A DNA stretch of 64,000 nucleotides from Youhaiella tibetensis (GCF_008000755.1 NZ_CP041690.1:2667260-2731259); one strand, 5' to 3'. Counted from the stretch's first letter, positions 33,243-43,630 are shown. Notes: generated by a model from the sequence alone, not told the origin. Made by a program: numbers and translations.

Positions 33243-35594
33243 TTAGCTCTTCTCTTCGGCCGCCTTCGGCTTGCGCTTCTTGGGCGCGCTGATGGCCTTG
33301 GGCTTTGCCGGACGCGGGGGCACTGCCACCAGTTCCAGCTTGGCGTCGGAGCCCTCGCCCACCACGGCCACGGTCACCGTGCCGCCGTTGACGAGTTCAC
33401 CGAACAGCACCTGCTCGGCCAGCGGCTTCTTGACGTATTCCTGGATCACGCGGCCCAGCGGGCGCGCACCCATGCGTTCGTCATAACCGCGTTCGGCCAG
33501 CCAGTCGGCGGCTTCCGGCGTCAGGTTGATCGTCACGCCGCGCTCGGCCAGCTGGCCTTCGAGCTGCAGGACGAACTTCTCGACGACACGACGGACCACG
33601 CTCGGCGGCAGCGGCGCGAACGAGATGATCGCATCGAGCCGGTTGCGGAATTCCGGCGTGAACATCCGGTTGATCGCTTCCTCGTCGTCCCCCTGCTCGC
33701 GCTTGCGGCCAAAGCCGATCGGCGACTTCTGCAGTTCCATGGCGCCGACATTGGACGTCATGATGAGGATAACATTGCGGAAATCGACCTGCTTGCCGTT
33801 GTGGTCGGTCAGCTTGCCGTGGTCCATCACCTGCAACAGGATGTTGAACAGGTCCGGATGCGCCTTCTCGATTTCGTCGAGCAGCACGACGCAATGCGGA
33901 TGCTGGTCCACGCCATCGGTGAGCAGGCCACCCTGGTCGAACCCGACGTAGCCCGGAGGCGCGCCGATGAGGCGGCTCACCGTGTGCCGTTCCATGTACT
34001 CGGACATGTCGAACCGCAGCAGCTCCACGCCGAGCGTATCGGCGAGCTGCTTGGCCACTTCGGTCTTGCCCACGCCGGTCGGGCCGGTGAAGAGGTAGGA
34101 GCCGATGGGCTTTTCCGGTTCGCGCAGGCCCGCACGGGCGAGCTTGATTGCCGAAGACAGCGCCGTGATCGCCGCATCCTGCCCGAACACAACCGTCTTG
34201 AGGTTGTTCTCGAGCCCCGCCAGCAGTTCGGCATCCGACTTGGAAACCGACTTGGGCGGAATGCGCGCGATGGTGGCGATGGTCGCCTCGATCTCGGGCA
34301 CGTCGATGATGGTCTTGCGCTGGTCTGCGACAAGCAGCATCTGGCTGGCCCCAGTCTCGTCGATCACGTCGATCGCCTTGTCGGGCAGCTTGCGGTCGTT
34401 GATGTACCGCGCACTCAGCTCCACGGCGGCCTTGAGGGCTTCATCCGTGTACTTGATCTTGTGGTAATCCTCGAAATACGGCCGCAGGCCTTTCACGATC
34501 TCGATGGCGTCCGGAATGGTCGGCTCGGCCACGTCGATCTTCTGGAAGCGACGCACGAGAGCCCGGTCCTTCTCGAAGAACTGGCGATACTCCTTGTAGG
34601 TCGTCGAACCGATGCAGCGGATGCCGCCCGAAGCCAGAGCCGGCTTGAGGAGGTTCGAAGCATCGAGCGCGCCGCCCGAAGTGGCGCCGGCGCCGATCAC
34701 GGTGTGGATCTCGTCGATGAACAGCACCGCGTTCGGGAGCTTTTCGAGCTCCTTCATCACGGCCTTGAGCCGCTCCTCGAAGTCGCCGCGATAGCGGGTA
34801 CCGGCCAGCAGCGCACCCATGTCGAGCGCGTAGATGACCGCTTCCTGCAGCACTTCGGGGACGTCGCCCTCGACGATCTTGCGCGCGAGACCTTCGGCGA
34901 TTGCCGTCTTGCCCACGCCCGCGTCACCCACATAGATCGGGTTGTTCTTGGACCGGCGGCAGAGCACCTGGATCGTGCGGCGCAACTCGGCGTCGCGGCC
35001 GATCAGCGGATCGATCTTGCCGGCACGGGCCTTCTCGTTGAGGTTGACGCAGAAATCGGCCAGCGCCGAGCTCTTCTGCCCATTGCCGCCGCCTTCGCCT
35101 TCCTCATGGCTACCGCCGCCCTCAGGGCCGCGGGCGCGCCGGTCCTCGTTCGGGCCGGACTTCGTGATGCCGTGGGAGATGAAGTTGACCGCGTCCAGCC
35201 GGCTCATGTCCTGCTGTTCGAGGAAGTAGGCCGCGTGGCTTTCGCGCTCGGCAAAGATCGCGACCAGGACATTGGCGCCGGTCACTTCTTCGCGGCCCGA
35301 GCTCTGGACGTGGATCACCGCGCGCTGAATCACGCGCTGGAAAGCTGCGGTCGGACGAGCGTCCTGACCGTTGGGCACGACGAGGCTGTCGAGTTCTTCG
35401 TTCACGAAGTCCTCGAGATCGCCCCGCAGCGCGTCGATATCGACATCGCATCCCTTCAGCACCGCGATGGTGTCGCGGTCGTCGAGCAATGCGAGGAGCA
35501 GGTGCTCCAAAGTCGCGAACTCATGTGCACGCTCCCGGGCCAGGTTCATGGCCTGGTGCAGTGCCTTTTCAAGTCCGCGGGAAAATGAGGGCAT
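33243..35594 (-). CDS. clpA: ATP-dependent Clp protease ATP-binding subunit ClpA
   Basis: ClpA unfolds substrates for ClpP. The 783-residue protein has the double ClpN domain at the start, two AAA+ modules with Walker A GDAGVGKT and GPTGVGKT, and the ClpP-binding loop SPIGFGRK. A basic, alanine- and lysine-rich tail follows the D2 domain. It lies ten bases after clpS on the same strand; ClpS delivers N-degron substrates to it. A 784-codon open frame on the opposite strand is a compositional shadow. Confidence 0.96.
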   Translation of the reverse strand: MPSFSRGLEKALHQAMNLARERAHEFATLEHLLLALLDDRDTIAVLKGCDVDIDALRGDLEDFVNEELDSLVVPNGQDARPTAAFQRVIQRAVIHVQSSGREEVTGANVLVAIFAERESHAAYFLEQQDMSRLDAVNFISHGITKSGPNEDRRARGPEGGGSHEEGEGGGNGQKSSALADFCVNLNEKARAGKIDPLIGRDAELRRTIQVLCRRSKNNPIYVGDAGVGKTAIAEGLARKIVEGDVPEVLQEAVIYALDMGALLAGTRYRGDFEERLKAVMKELEKLPNAVLFIDEIHTVIGAGATSGGALDASNLLKPALASGGIRCIGSTTYKEYRQFFEKDRALVRRFQKIDVAEPTIPDAIEIVKGLRPYFEDYHKIKYTDEALKAAVELSARYINDRKLPDKAIDVIDETGASQMLLVADQRKTIIDVPEIEATIATIARIPPKSVSKSDAELLAGLENNLKTVVFGQDAAITALSSAIKLARAGLREPEKPIGSYLFTGPTGVGKTEVAKQLADTLGVELLRFDMSEYMERHTVSRLIGAPPGYVGFDQGGLLTDGVDQHPHCVVLLDEIEKAHPDLFNILLQVMDHGKLTDHNGKQVDFRNVILIMTSNVGAMELQKSPIGFGRKREQGDDEEAINRMFTPEFRNRLDAIISFAPLPPSVVRRVVEKFVLQLEGQLAERGVTINLTPEAADWLAERGYDERMGARPLGRVIQEYVKKPLAEQVLFGELVNGGTVTVAVVGEGSDAKLELVAVPPRPAKPKAISAPKKRKPKAAEEKS

Positions 35595-35604
35595 GGTCGG
35601 GTTC

Positions 35605-36018
35605 CTATTGCTTTTCCATCACGCATTGCAGCGGGTGCTGGTTCTTGCGTGCAGTTTCCATGACGCGAGTGACCTTGGTCTCGGCCACCTCGTATGGATA
35701 GACGCCGCACTCACCCACCCCCTGTTGGTGAACGTGCAGCATGATGCGCGTCGCATCTTCGCGCGACTTGTTGAAGACCTCCTGCAGAATGAGGACCACG
35801 AACTCCATCGGAGTGTAGTCGTCGTTGAGCAGGAGCACCCTGTACAGGCTTGGGCGCTTTGTGCGGGGCCGCGTCTTGGTGACGGTCCCGCTCTCGAACT
35901 TGGAGCCGTTGTCGCCGCCTTTGCCGTCATCGTCAGGTCCGGAACGCAGGGCATTACGGGCCGGGATTTCGGCATCCGCGACTTCCGGCGCCTTGGGGGC
36001 ATTGGGAAGCGTGGTCAT
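35605..36018 (-). CDS. clpS: ClpS adaptor for N-end rule substrates
   Basis: The 137-residue protein has the ClpS core in its C-terminal half: [20 protein letters not shown], then [21 protein letters not shown]. The first 55 residues are an unstructured, charged extension, longer than in E. coli. I use the ATG at 36018; an in-frame ATG at 36054 would add 12 residues and neither has a strong ribosome site. It is co-transcribed with clpA. Confidence 0.93.
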   Translation of the reverse strand: MTTLPNAPKAPEVADAEIPARNALRSGPDDDGKGGDNGSKFESGTVTKTRPRTKRPSLYRVLLLNDDYTPMEFVVLILQEVFNKSREDATRIMLHVHQQGVGECGVYPYEVAETKVTRVMETARKNQHPLQCVMEKQ

Positions 36019-36365
36019 TGCTTGGCTACCGGACGAACTCAAACGAAGCAGCATGGTGGAACCATTATGTAGGCAAAATCTGGTCGGTGTTAAGAGGCAA
36101 GGAAGGTGCTCACGCCGGAGTTGAACGAAGCACGCCCAACCCCCGCCGCATTGGATCGCTAGTGAGCCACCCATTGCCAAGCCCCAAACCCGGCGCGTTA
36201 ACGATACTGCGCTCAAATGTAATCTCATTTTACGGAATGGTAAGAGGGCCAATCCTATTGTGTCCCAGAGTAGGGACGCGTCGGCTCGCGTGTTTGGGGA
36301 CGCAAGAGCCAGTTCTAGTTGAGTACGGGGTGCGTTCAAGCCCCGAGTAAGAGTTGGAGTACAGG
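36019..36365. other. Divergent promoter region and structured leader of the carboxypeptidase gene
   Basis: About 350 bases separate clpS and the carboxypeptidase gene. The right part contains two hairpins: GGCTCGCGT with ACGC-AA-GAGCC (36283-36310) and CGGGG/CCCCG (36326-36345). They would lie in the leader of the carboxypeptidase transcript, close to its ribosome site. I see no convincing short gene. Confidence 0.4.
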
Positions 36366-38027
36366 GTGGCTTCCCAGCGGGTAGAATCCCTTTTGTCGCG
36401 CGGACCCATCGCGCGGTTGGTTCTGGCAATCGTCGTTGCGTTGGCAACGATGTTCCCCACCATCGTCGAGGCTGAGGCCGCTGCCCAGAAGAACTACCGG
36501 ATTTATGCCGGTATCGTGGTGGACGGCAAGACAGGCAAGGTCCTCTACGAAGAGGCCGCCGACGCCACGCGCTACCCCGCCTCGGTCACCAAGGTGATGA
36601 CCCTCTACATCCTCTTCCAGGAGCTGACGGCCGGCAATATCAAGCTGTCGACCAAGATGACGGTATCGTCCTACGCCGCGTCCGCCGTTCCCACCAAGCT
36701 CGGCCTCAAGGCCGGCTCGACCATCACCGTCGAAGATGCCATCAAGGCCATCGTCACGCTCTCGGCCAATGACATGGCCCGCGTGATCGCCGAACACATC
36801 TCCGGTTCCGAATCCAAATTCGCCCAGCGCATGACCGCCACTGCCCGCGCGCTTGGCATGAGCCGCACCCAGTACGTCAACGCCTCGGGCCTTCCCGATG
36901 GCCGCCAGACCACGACCGTGCGGGACCAGGCGCGCCTCGCCGTCGCCATCTACCAGCACTTCCCCAAGTACTACGAGTACTTCCAGACCAAGAGCTTCTC
37001 GTACGGCAAGCGCGTCTACGGTAACCATAACCGCCTGCTGGGCGCCTCCGGCATCGACGGCATCAAGACCGGCTACATCAACAATTCCGGCTACAACCTG
37101 ATGACCGCCTCGCGCAAGGACAACCACCACCTGATCGTGATCGGCTTCGGGTTCAATACTTCCCGCGCCCGTGACGCCAAGGTCTACGAACTCGTCCAGA
37201 AGTACCTCCCCAAGTCCCGCTCGGGCGGGTACCTGCAGACCGCCATGATCCCGGCTCCCGGTATCCGCGGCGGCTATGTCGGCGGCTCCGCCCCCGATAT
37301 CCAGGTCGCTGCGTCCGAGGAACCCGTCTTCGTGACGCCGGCTGCCCTGCCAAGCTTCCGCACGGCCGTCGCGGCACTGCCGGCGGCGCCCGCAGCCGTT
37401 CCCGCGGTCCAGCCTGCACCCGCACCCGAGGTACAGGTCGCCAGCGTCCGCGCCCCCGTGCCGCAGGACATGCCTGCCGATCTCACGCTTCAGCCGGCAG
37501 TGCAGGCAGCCAACCTCATGGGTGCCCCGAGCGCCGTGCAGCCCGCCAATCCCCCGGTCGACGTCATCGGCGCCTGGATCAGCGAAACCTTCTCGCTGGG
37601 CGCCCCCCCTGCCCCCCTCGGCCAGACCCAGGCTTCCGAACCCCTGGTTCCGCCCGTTGGCGTTGGCCAGCAGGGCCAGCCGATCGACTTGATGACCTCT
37701 GGCTCCGTTTCCAACGGCAAGCCCGTGCAGGTGGCCTCGGCCGATGCCAATGACGTCGTGGCTCCGGCGGCTCCCCTGTCCGTCAAGAAGTGGATCGTCC
37801 AGGTCGGCGCCACGCCGAGCCAGGACGGCGCCAATGACCTCATCAACGACGCGGCGGCTCGCATTTCCACGCTCGCCGACTTCCGCGCCTCGGTCGAACC
37901 GTTCGAAAAGAACGGCCAGACCTTCTACCGCGCCCGTTTCGTCGGCTTCGGCGATCGCGACGGCGCCACGCAGATGTGCAACCAGCTCAAGGCGGCCAAG
38001 ATGAGCTGCCTGGCTATGCAGAGCTAA
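36366..38027 (+). CDS. D-alanyl-D-alanine carboxypeptidase with C-terminal SPOR domain
   Basis: This low-molecular-mass penicillin-binding protein trims the terminal D-Ala of peptidoglycan stem peptides. The 553-residue chain has an N-terminal hydrophobic export segment, the SxxK motif S73-K76 (PASVTKVMT), SxN at S133-N135 (SANDM) and KTG at 234-236. A long proline/alanine linker leads to a SPOR domain (about 474-553), which binds denuded glycan at the division septum. The GTG at 36366 has GGAG six bases upstream, so the TTG at 36354 is not used. Confidence 0.92.
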   Translation: MASQRVESLLSRGPIARLVLAIVVALATMFPTIVEAEAAAQKNYRIYAGIVVDGKTGKVLYEEAADATRYPASVTKVMTLYILFQELTAGNIKLSTKMTVSSYAASAVPTKLGLKAGSTITVEDAIKAIVTLSANDMARVIAEHISGSESKFAQRMTATARALGMSRTQYVNASGLPDGRQTTTVRDQARLAVAIYQHFPKYYEYFQTKSFSYGKRVYGNHNRLLGASGIDGIKTGYINNSGYNLMTASRKDNHHLIVIGFGFNTSRARDAKVYELVQKYLPKSRSGGYLQTAMIPAPGIRGGYVGGSAPDIQVAASEEPVFVTPAALPSFRTAVAALPAAPAAVPAVQPAPAPEVQVASVRAPVPQDMPADLTLQPAVQAANLMGAPSAVQPANPPVDVIGAWISETFSLGAPPAPLGQTQASEPLVPPVGVGQQGQPIDLMTSGSVSNGKPVQVASADANDVVAPAAPLSVKKWIVQVGATPSQDGANDLINDAAARISTLADFRASVEPFEKNGQTFYRARFVGFGDRDGATQMCNQLKAAKMSCLAMQS

Positions 38028-38083
38028 GGCTCGGCACCCAACAGGAAGTGCGTTCCACCGGGCGTTTGTAAGGAGTTGCCCCA

Positions 38084-38365
38084 ATGAGTGAACTGTCAAA
38101 CCTCTCGGAACTGGCGCACTTCGTTGGCAAGTCGCGTTTGACCTCCAGCGACGATCGCGTCCGCCGCCGGGCCCTGGCCGGGCTGACGGCACGCCTCGAT
38201 CCGCGCCCGCACCGCCGCGGCGTCGGCGACCTCCTGGGCGTGGTGCTTGCGCTCTCGGCCCGCACGCGCCGCATGGCGATGCCGCGCGTCGAAGTGGAGA
38301 TCGACGTCTTCGCGCCGGGCGGCAAGCGCGCCCTGCGCATGCGCCTGGGTCATCCAGGGCACTGA
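38084..38365 (+). CDS. Hypothetical basic protein
   Basis: The 93-residue protein MSELSNLSELAHFVGKSRL is basic (many arginines) with a hydrophobic GVGDLLGVVLALSARTR stretch that is probably not a true membrane span. The ATG at 38084 has AAGGAG nine bases upstream, and a hairpin with U-rich 3' side follows at 38393. It follows the carboxypeptidase by 56 bases and may share its transcript. I do not recognise the family. Confidence 0.6.
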   Translation: MSELSNLSELAHFVGKSRLTSSDDRVRRRALAGLTARLDPRPHRRGVGDLLGVVLALSARTRRMAMPRVEVEIDVFAPGGKRALRMRLGHPGH

Positions 38366-38392
38366 TCCATCCATCGCTGTTGCGAAGAGATC

Positions 38393-38433
38393 GCGCCGCA
38401 GACTGCCACCCGGCTTCTGCGGCGCAATTGTTT
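38393..38433 (+). terminator. Terminator-like hairpin
   Basis: GCGCCGCAG and CTGCGGCGC form a nine-base stem with a 15-base loop (38393-38425), followed by AATTGTTT. It lies between two convergent genes and probably serves the upstream one. Confidence 0.55.
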
Positions 38434-38436
38434 CCC

Positions 38437-39645
38437 CTACCCTCTCAGGCGCCGCTCCAGCCGGTTGTGCAGCGCCCGCACCCCGTTTGCGGCCATGCCG
38501 GTCACCACCGCCATGTTGCGCCCGCGGGCCTTGGCCTCGTAGACGGCGGCATCGGCCAGCGCTGACAATTCGTCGATGTCGTAACCGGCTTCGTCGGTGG
38601 AAGCCACGCCGACACTGACGGTGGCGCGGATGCGCGCGCCCATCGCCTCGACGAAGCCGCGCTCGAACTCGATGCAGATGCGCTGGGCGACCATCAAAGC
38701 TTCTTCGGTCGAGGTGCGGCGCAGCAGGCAGCAGAACTCTTCCCCGCCCAACCGGTAGATGCAGTCGCCCGGCCTCAGGTTGGCCTCGAGCACACCGGCG
38801 AACTTGACCAGCACCCGGTCCCCTGCGTCATGACCGTAGCGGTCGTTGACCGACTTGAAGTGGTCGAGATCGAGCATGAGCAGGCTGAGCGTGGTGCGCT
38901 GGCTGCGATGCCGGCGCAGCAGGCGCTCAGCGTCGGCCATGAAGGCGCGTCGGTTCAAGAGGCCCGTGAGCGTGTCGGTCAAAGCGAACTGGCGCTGCTC
39001 GAACTCGCCGCGCTCACGCGTCATGGAGATCATCAGGATCGTCAGTGACACGGCCTGGGCGAAAAGCATGAGGTTGAGGATCGATTGAGCCAGCGGATCG
39101 AGCGGCAGGGCCCCGAAGGGAAACGGCAGTACATTCACCAGCGGGATGCGCAGCGTGAAGATCACGGCGGCGGCCGCCAGTATGACGACAGCGGGCATAC
39201 GCGATCGCAGCCGCTCCTGGCGCCCGCGCCACAGTTCCAAAGCGGCCAGCCACATGAACGCCGCTCCGATGACGGAGGCGACGAGGACGCGAGCCACGAG
39301 GCTCTCCATGAAGGCCGGCCAGGCGCAGAGCGCCACCCAGGCAAAGGCGGCAGCCGCAAGGGGCCACAGCGTCGGCCTGCGCCGCTCGAAGACGCGCGCC
39401 GCCTGCCAGATGCAGCCGAAGGTCAGGAGGAGCGCGACGTTGCCGACGACCACCGAGACGTAATTCGGCTCAGGCGTCCATTGCGTGAAGGCAAAGGCCG
39501 CAACCGCCGCCATGAAGAATGGCACGCTCCACCAGGCCAGCCAGGACGACCTCAGGTCGCCGATCCAGTAGAAGAGGAAGATGACGCCCAGTAGCAGGGT
39601 CGATAACCCTCCCTGCAACAGCACCGTGTACATGTCGATCTGCAT
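38437..39645 (-). CDS. Membrane-bound diguanylate cyclase
   Basis: The 402-residue protein has an N-terminal region of about six membrane helices (residues 5-205) and a C-terminal GGDEF domain with GGEEF at 300-304 and a preceding RxxD inhibitory site (RPGD, five residues before). It should synthesise cyclic di-GMP in response to a membrane signal. No phosphodiesterase domain is attached. The ATG at 39645 is one of two nearby in-frame ATGs. Confidence 0.9.
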   Translation of the reverse strand: MQIDMYTVLLQGGLSTLLLGVIFLFYWIGDLRSSWLAWWSVPFFMAAVAAFAFTQWTPEPNYVSVVVGNVALLLTFGCIWQAARVFERRRPTLWPLAAAAFAWVALCAWPAFMESLVARVLVASVIGAAFMWLAALELWRGRQERLRSRMPAVVILAAAAVIFTLRIPLVNVLPFPFGALPLDPLAQSILNLMLFAQAVSLTILMISMTRERGEFEQRQFALTDTLTGLLNRRAFMADAERLLRRHRSQRTTLSLLMLDLDHFKSVNDRYGHDAGDRVLVKFAGVLEANLRPGDCIYRLGGEEFCCLLRRTSTEEALMVAQRICIEFERGFVEAMGARIRATVSVGVASTDEAGYDIDELSALADAAVYEAKARGRNMAVVTGMAANGVRALHNRLERRLRG

Positions 39646-39714
39646 AGTCGCGCCTCATGCCCTCGGTACATCGCTGCCCCGGGGCGTCGCATCCTTCTGA
39701 ACTGGAACCTGGGA

Positions 39715-40599
39715 TCAGGCTATCTGGGCAAGGCGCCCATCATTGGCGGGGTCGGGTAGCCGCTTCTCTCGCCCCTGGGATAATCTGCGCATCGGCAGGT
39801 TGAGGGCATCGATCAGCAGCCGGTATTCTTGCCTGGCCGAGATGTGGGACATGGGCGGCATTCCGCCCAGGATGCTCTCGTCCAGCGGATCGAAGACCGT
39901 CAGGCCGTAGGGGAACAGCGATCGGAAGATCACGCGCTCGGCGATGCCGTCGGCAACGCGGCAACCCAGCTTGAGCGATATCTTGTCGAGCACGCCCTGC
40001 ACCGTCCGGGTATTGCGCGATGCAAGCATGGAAATACGGTTGCGAACCAGAACCCAGTCGACAGTGTGCCCGTCGACGGCCAACCGCTCGCTGCGCGCCC
40101 TTTGCACCAGGCGCGCATAATGGCTGATCTCGCGCGCCTCGCCCGTCGCCGGGTCGAAATGGGCGATCACATCCAGGTCGACCAGGCTGTCGTTGATCGG
40201 CGTAACCAGGGTATCCGCCATCGAATGCGCCAACCGGGCCAGGTTCGTGTCGAACCCGGGCGTATCGATGACGACGAAATCGACGGTGTCCTCGACCTCG
40301 GCAATGGCCGCCCCGAACACCTCGAACTCGTGCTTCTGGTTTTCGCGTATGGAATCGCCGCGCGTCCGCGGCAGGTGGAAATGCAGGGTATTGGGAAGCT
40401 CTACCGCGTTGGCGGCGGCCCAGCGGCGGCGGTTCTTGACGTAGCCGGTAAACGTCTGCTGCCGGCTGTCCACGTCCATCGTCGCGACGCGAAAACCCTT
40501 GTAGAGCAGCGCGGTTGCCAGATGAAATGCAGTGGTGGACTTGCCGGAGCCGCCTTTTTCATTGCCCACGACAATGACGTGCGCGCCCCTACCATCCAT
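39715..40599 (-). CDS. mipZ: Division plane positioning ATPase MipZ
   Basis: MipZ is a ParA-like ATPase that forms a gradient from the poles and keeps FtsZ away from them. The 294-residue protein has the deviant Walker A KGGSGKSTTAFHLA, DVDSRQQTFTGYV with the switch, and VVIDTPGFD; the insert-rich sequence with YAR and SRNTRTV segments is as in MipZ rather than plasmid ParA. The ATG at 40599 has GGGGGA eight bases upstream, preferable to the TTG at 40614. Confidence 0.92.
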   Translation of the reverse strand: MDGRGAHVIVVGNEKGGSGKSTTAFHLATALLYKGFRVATMDVDSRQQTFTGYVKNRRRWAAANAVELPNTLHFHLPRTRGDSIRENQKHEFEVFGAAIAEVEDTVDFVVIDTPGFDTNLARLAHSMADTLVTPINDSLVDLDVIAHFDPATGEAREISHYARLVQRARSERLAVDGHTVDWVLVRNRISMLASRNTRTVQGVLDKISLKLGCRVADGIAERVIFRSLFPYGLTVFDPLDESILGGMPPMSHISARQEYRLLIDALNLPMRRLSQGREKRLPDPANDGRLAQIA

Positions 40600-40707
40600 G
40601 ACCGAGTCCCCCAAATCACTTGGCGTGAGTGTGAGGGTTCAGCGCATTTGAGACAAGTACCGAGAAAATCCAGATGGTTTTGCACCTAACAAGAAGTTGC
40701 CAAACCT

Positions 40708-41139
40708 CTAGAGCAGGCCGAGCTTTGCCAGTTCCTCGGCGATGATCTCCCCCCCCTGCTCCTCCATGCCCGCCCCCATGTCGGGCGGCGCATCCTTGGG
40801 CTCGAGATAGCGCCAGCCCTGGAACGGACGCTTGGGGTAAGGCATCGTCCGCACCATGTCGCGCGACATGACGATATCGCAGCAGTCCTTGCCCTCCCGG
40901 TCGGTCGAGGCTTCGAAGCGCAGGATGGGCTGGCGGCACCGGATGATGCCGGAGATCACCCAGTAGATCGAGCCACCCCCGGCGATGAGCTCATCGGCGC
41001 GCTTGGGCATCGTGCGGGTGCGGTGGACATGCACGTCTTCGCCATAGTCGGCGCCCCACCAATGGGCGCGTTCGTCGCGATAGCTCTCGAGCTCTTCGTA
41101 GGAGGCGACGCCTACGCTCAGCTTGATCAGGTGAATCAC
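40708..41139 (-). CDS. DUF1489 family protein
   Basis: The 143-residue protein starts MIHLIKLSVGVASYEELESY and contains RTRTMPKRADELIAGGGSIYWVI and MVRTMPYPKRPFQGWRYL, the DUF1489 pattern restricted mostly to Alphaproteobacteria. Function is unknown. The GTG start at 41139 overlaps the stop of the upstream glutathione transferase gene (GTGA), so the two are coupled. Confidence 0.88.
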   Translation of the reverse strand: MIHLIKLSVGVASYEELESYRDERAHWWGADYGEDVHVHRTRTMPKRADELIAGGGSIYWVISGIIRCRQPILRFEASTDREGKDCCDIVMSRDMVRTMPYPKRPFQGWRYLEPKDAPPDMGAGMEEQGGEIIAEELAKLGLL

Positions 41140-41798
41140 TGCGTCTTGCCTTGTATGAAGTCGATTTCGTCCTGCTCGACCACCCAAGGCTCCTTGAGCG
41201 CCTCCCCGTACCACTCCTGGAATGCGGGCAAGGCGTAGATGGCCTCTACGTATTCTGAGGCGAAGTCGGCGACCGGCAGTTCGTAGACCCGGATGCGCGT
41301 CGCCACGGGCGCGAACATGGCGTCCACCCCCGAGAACGACCCGGCCAGATAAGGCCCACCGGAGCGATCGAGCATGTCGCCCCAGACCTTCTGCAGGCGG
41401 TCCAGCTCGTCCGCAACGTAATCGAGCGGCACACGCCCCGGATGGGAGGCCCGCAGGTTCATCGGCGCGGAATTGCGCAGGCGGAAGAAACCGGCATGCA
41501 TCTCGGCGCTCGCCGCCCTGGCGCGGGCTCTCGTGGCGCGGTCGGCCGGCCAGATGTGCTTTTGGGGGAACTTGTCGGCCACATATTCGATGATCGCCAG
41601 CGTTTCCGGGATTACCAGGTCACCATCGATGAGCACCGGCACCTGGCCGGTGGGCGAACGCTCGAGCATCGCTTCCTTCCAGCCCTCTCCGTTGAGCAGA
41701 AGCGTTTCCTCCTCGAACGGAATGTCGAAAGCGCGCAATGCGAGCCAGGCGCGCAGCGACCAGCTCGAATAGTTCTTGTTGGCGATCAAAAGCTTCAT
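41136..41798 (-). CDS. Glutathione S-transferase family protein
   Basis: The 220-residue protein has an N-terminal thioredoxin-like domain with NKNYSSWSLRAWLALRAF (the serines S11, S12 are candidates to activate glutathione) and PVLIDGDLVIPETLAIIEYV, followed by the helical C-terminal domain. The start MKLLIANKNYSSWS is typical of the YfcF-like group. It overlaps DUF1489 downstream and lies 16 bases past a terminator, so it needs its own promoter or partial read-through. Confidence 0.9.
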   Translation of the reverse strand: MKLLIANKNYSSWSLRAWLALRAFDIPFEEETLLLNGEGWKEAMLERSPTGQVPVLIDGDLVIPETLAIIEYVADKFPQKHIWPADRATRARARAASAEMHAGFFRLRNSAPMNLRASHPGRVPLDYVADELDRLQKVWGDMLDRSGGPYLAGSFSGVDAMFAPVATRIRVYELPVADFASEYVEAIYALPAFQEWYGEALKEPWVVEQDEIDFIQGKTQ

Positions 41799-41813
41799 GG
41801 CTTGGGTCCACTC

Positions 41814-41845
41814 AAAAAAGGGAGGCGCCCGCCGCGGGCGCCTCC
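41814..41845 (-). terminator. Strong minus-strand intrinsic terminator
   Basis: GGAGGCGCCCG and CGGGCGCCTCC form an eleven-base stem with a CCG loop (41821-41845). On the minus strand a CTTTTTT run follows. It ends the transcript of the small membrane peptide gene just before the transferase start. Confidence 0.88.
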
Positions 41846-41883
41846 CCCTGAACTCCGGGCTCCTTGCGGGAGCGCTTCCGCCC

Positions 41884-41985
41884 TCAGGCGGTTGCGACAA
41901 TGGAAATTACCAGCCCCATGGCCGCCAGACAAACAAAGGTCCAAGTGGCTATTCGCCACCACGCGTAACGAACCTGGCTTCGCAT
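41884..41985 (-). CDS. Small single-span membrane peptide
   Basis: A 33-residue frame on the minus strand starts MRSQVRYAWWRIATW and continues as a hydrophobic helix (about residues 15-32) ending IVATA. A perfect AAGGAG lies six bases before the ATG, and a strong intrinsic terminator ends 39 bases after the stop, so the unit looks like a monocistronic gene. The basic N-terminus predicts an inside-in orientation. No family is recognised. It was found by reading the gap between mgtE and the transferase gene. Confidence 0.65.
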   Translation of the reverse strand: MRSQVRYAWWRIATWTFVCLAAMGLVISIVATA

Positions 41986-42094
41986 AGGATACTCCTTAAC
42001 GCTCGGCCGCGGGGTCTCCCCCGCTGTTCACAAAACGTTAATCTGCGTTCATCCGGCTGACAAGCGCACCGCGCGCCTTGTGCAAAACCCACCT

Positions 42095-43507
42095 CTAGAA
42101 GAGGTGGAACCAGAGCCCCGCAAGGCCAAGAAACGAAAAGAATCCAACGACATCGGTGATCATGGTCACGAAAGTCGCCGACGCCACGGCGGGATCGATC
42201 TTGAACCGATCGAGCGTCAGCGGAATCAAGACGCCAGCCGTTCCTGCCGCAATCATGTTGACCACCATCGCCATCCCAATGACCAGCCCGAGCTCCGGAT
42301 TTGCGAAACGTAGCCAGGTCACGACGCCGATAAGGAGGGCAAAGATCGCGCCGTTGCAGAGCCCCACCAGCATCTCGCGCGAGACGAGACGCCGCAGCTT
42401 GAAGCTGTCCAGCTCACGCATGGCCAGCGCGCGCACGGTAACGGTCATGGTCTGGGTGCCGGCGTTGCCGCCCATCGAAGCCACCATCGGCATCAGCACC
42501 GCCAGGGCAACCATCTGCTCGATCGTGGCGTCGAAAAGCCCGATAACCAGCGAACTCAGGCTTGCGGTGAGAAGACTCACCACCAGCCAGGTCGAGCGGC
42601 TTCGCACCGCGTCGCGCACGCCGTCCGAAAGGTCTTCGTCGCCGACGCCGGCGAGCAACTGCATGTCCTCGGTCGCCTCCTCGTGGATGACGTCGACCAT
42701 GTCATCGATCGTGAGCACGCCGACCAGCCGCTTGCTGTCATCCACCACAGCCACTTCGACAAGGTCATAGCGCTCGAAGACGCGCGCGGCCTCTTCCTGG
42801 TCCTGGCCAGCCTCGACCTCGATCACGTCGGCATTCATGATCTCCTCGATCTGCACCTTGCGCTGGGCGCGCAAGAGCTTGTCGAGCGGCATCATGCCGA
42901 GCAGCTTGTAGCCGGCATCCACCACGTAGATCTGGTAGAACTCGTCCGGCAGGTCCTTCTCGCCGCGCAGGTAGTCGATGGTCTGGCCCACCGTCCAGAA
43001 CGGCGGAATCGCAATGAAGTCGGTCTGCATCCGCCGGCCGGCGGAGTCTTCGGGATAGTCGAGGCTCCGGCGCAGCGACAGGCGCTCGAACGCAGGCAGC
43101 TTGGAGAGGATGTCGTCGCGATCTACCGGCTCGATGTCCTCGAGCAGCGCCACCGCGTCGTCGCTGTCCAGCGCCGCCACACCGCGTGCGATCTCGGCAT
43201 TGGGCAGGTGCTCGAAAATCTCGTTCCTGACCGACTCATCGACCTCGGTCAGCGCCTCGAAGTCGAACTGGTCGCCCAGGAGCCGCACCAGCGCCACGCG
43301 CGCTTCAGCGTCGAGCGCTTCGAGCACGTCACCGGTATCGGCCGCATGCAGCGGCGCCATGAGTTCGGAGACAGCCTCGGCATCGCCGGCATCGATGCGC
43401 AGACGCAGGGCCTGGATCCAATCGGGATCGATATGCCCGTCCGCATCGCGCGGCGGCACGTCGCCCGTGCGGACGTTCGGCTCCAATGTCTCGGTTTGAT
43501 CGCTCAT
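42095..43507 (-). CDS. mgtE: Magnesium transporter MgtE
   Basis: MgtE is a dimeric Mg2+ channel gated by cytoplasmic magnesium binding. The 470-residue protein has the N domain of helical repeats, a CBS pair (about residues 150-265) and a five-helix membrane part with MVASMGGNAGTQTMTV, the signature lining of the pore. Size is normal. It is probably monocistronic. Confidence 0.94.
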   Translation of the reverse strand: MSDQTETLEPNVRTGDVPPRDADGHIDPDWIQALRLRIDAGDAEAVSELMAPLHAADTGDVLEALDAEARVALVRLLGDQFDFEALTEVDESVRNEIFEHLPNAEIARGVAALDSDDAVALLEDIEPVDRDDILSKLPAFERLSLRRSLDYPEDSAGRRMQTDFIAIPPFWTVGQTIDYLRGEKDLPDEFYQIYVVDAGYKLLGMMPLDKLLRAQRKVQIEEIMNADVIEVEAGQDQEEAARVFERYDLVEVAVVDDSKRLVGVLTIDDMVDVIHEEATEDMQLLAGVGDEDLSDGVRDAVRSRSTWLVVSLLTASLSSLVIGLFDATIEQMVALAVLMPMVASMGGNAGTQTMTVTVRALAMRELDSFKLRRLVSREMLVGLCNGAIFALLIGVVTWLRFANPELGLVIGMAMVVNMIAAGTAGVLIPLTLDRFKIDPAVASATFVTMITDVVGFFSFLGLAGLWFHLF

Positions 43508-43630
43508 CGACAGCCCCGAAGCGAGAGGGTCTTTATCGTGCGGGTGTAGCCAATCGACCGCCGATGCGCCAGACCAGGCTCGCTATTTCCCGGAAAGCTT
43601 TTGCCGAGCCCCCAAAACGCTCGCGGCGCG

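Noticed and set aside
33234-35588. A 784-codon open frame on the plus strand opposite clpA
   Set aside because: It mirrors clpA for its full length, has no ribosome site and no recognisable domain, and its histidine-, alanine- and arginine-rich composition is that expected opposite a GC-rich gene.
36336-38192. A 618-codon minus-strand open frame opposite the carboxypeptidase gene
   Set aside because: It is a glycine-, arginine- and histidine-rich shadow of a gene with clear SxxK, SxN and KTG motifs.
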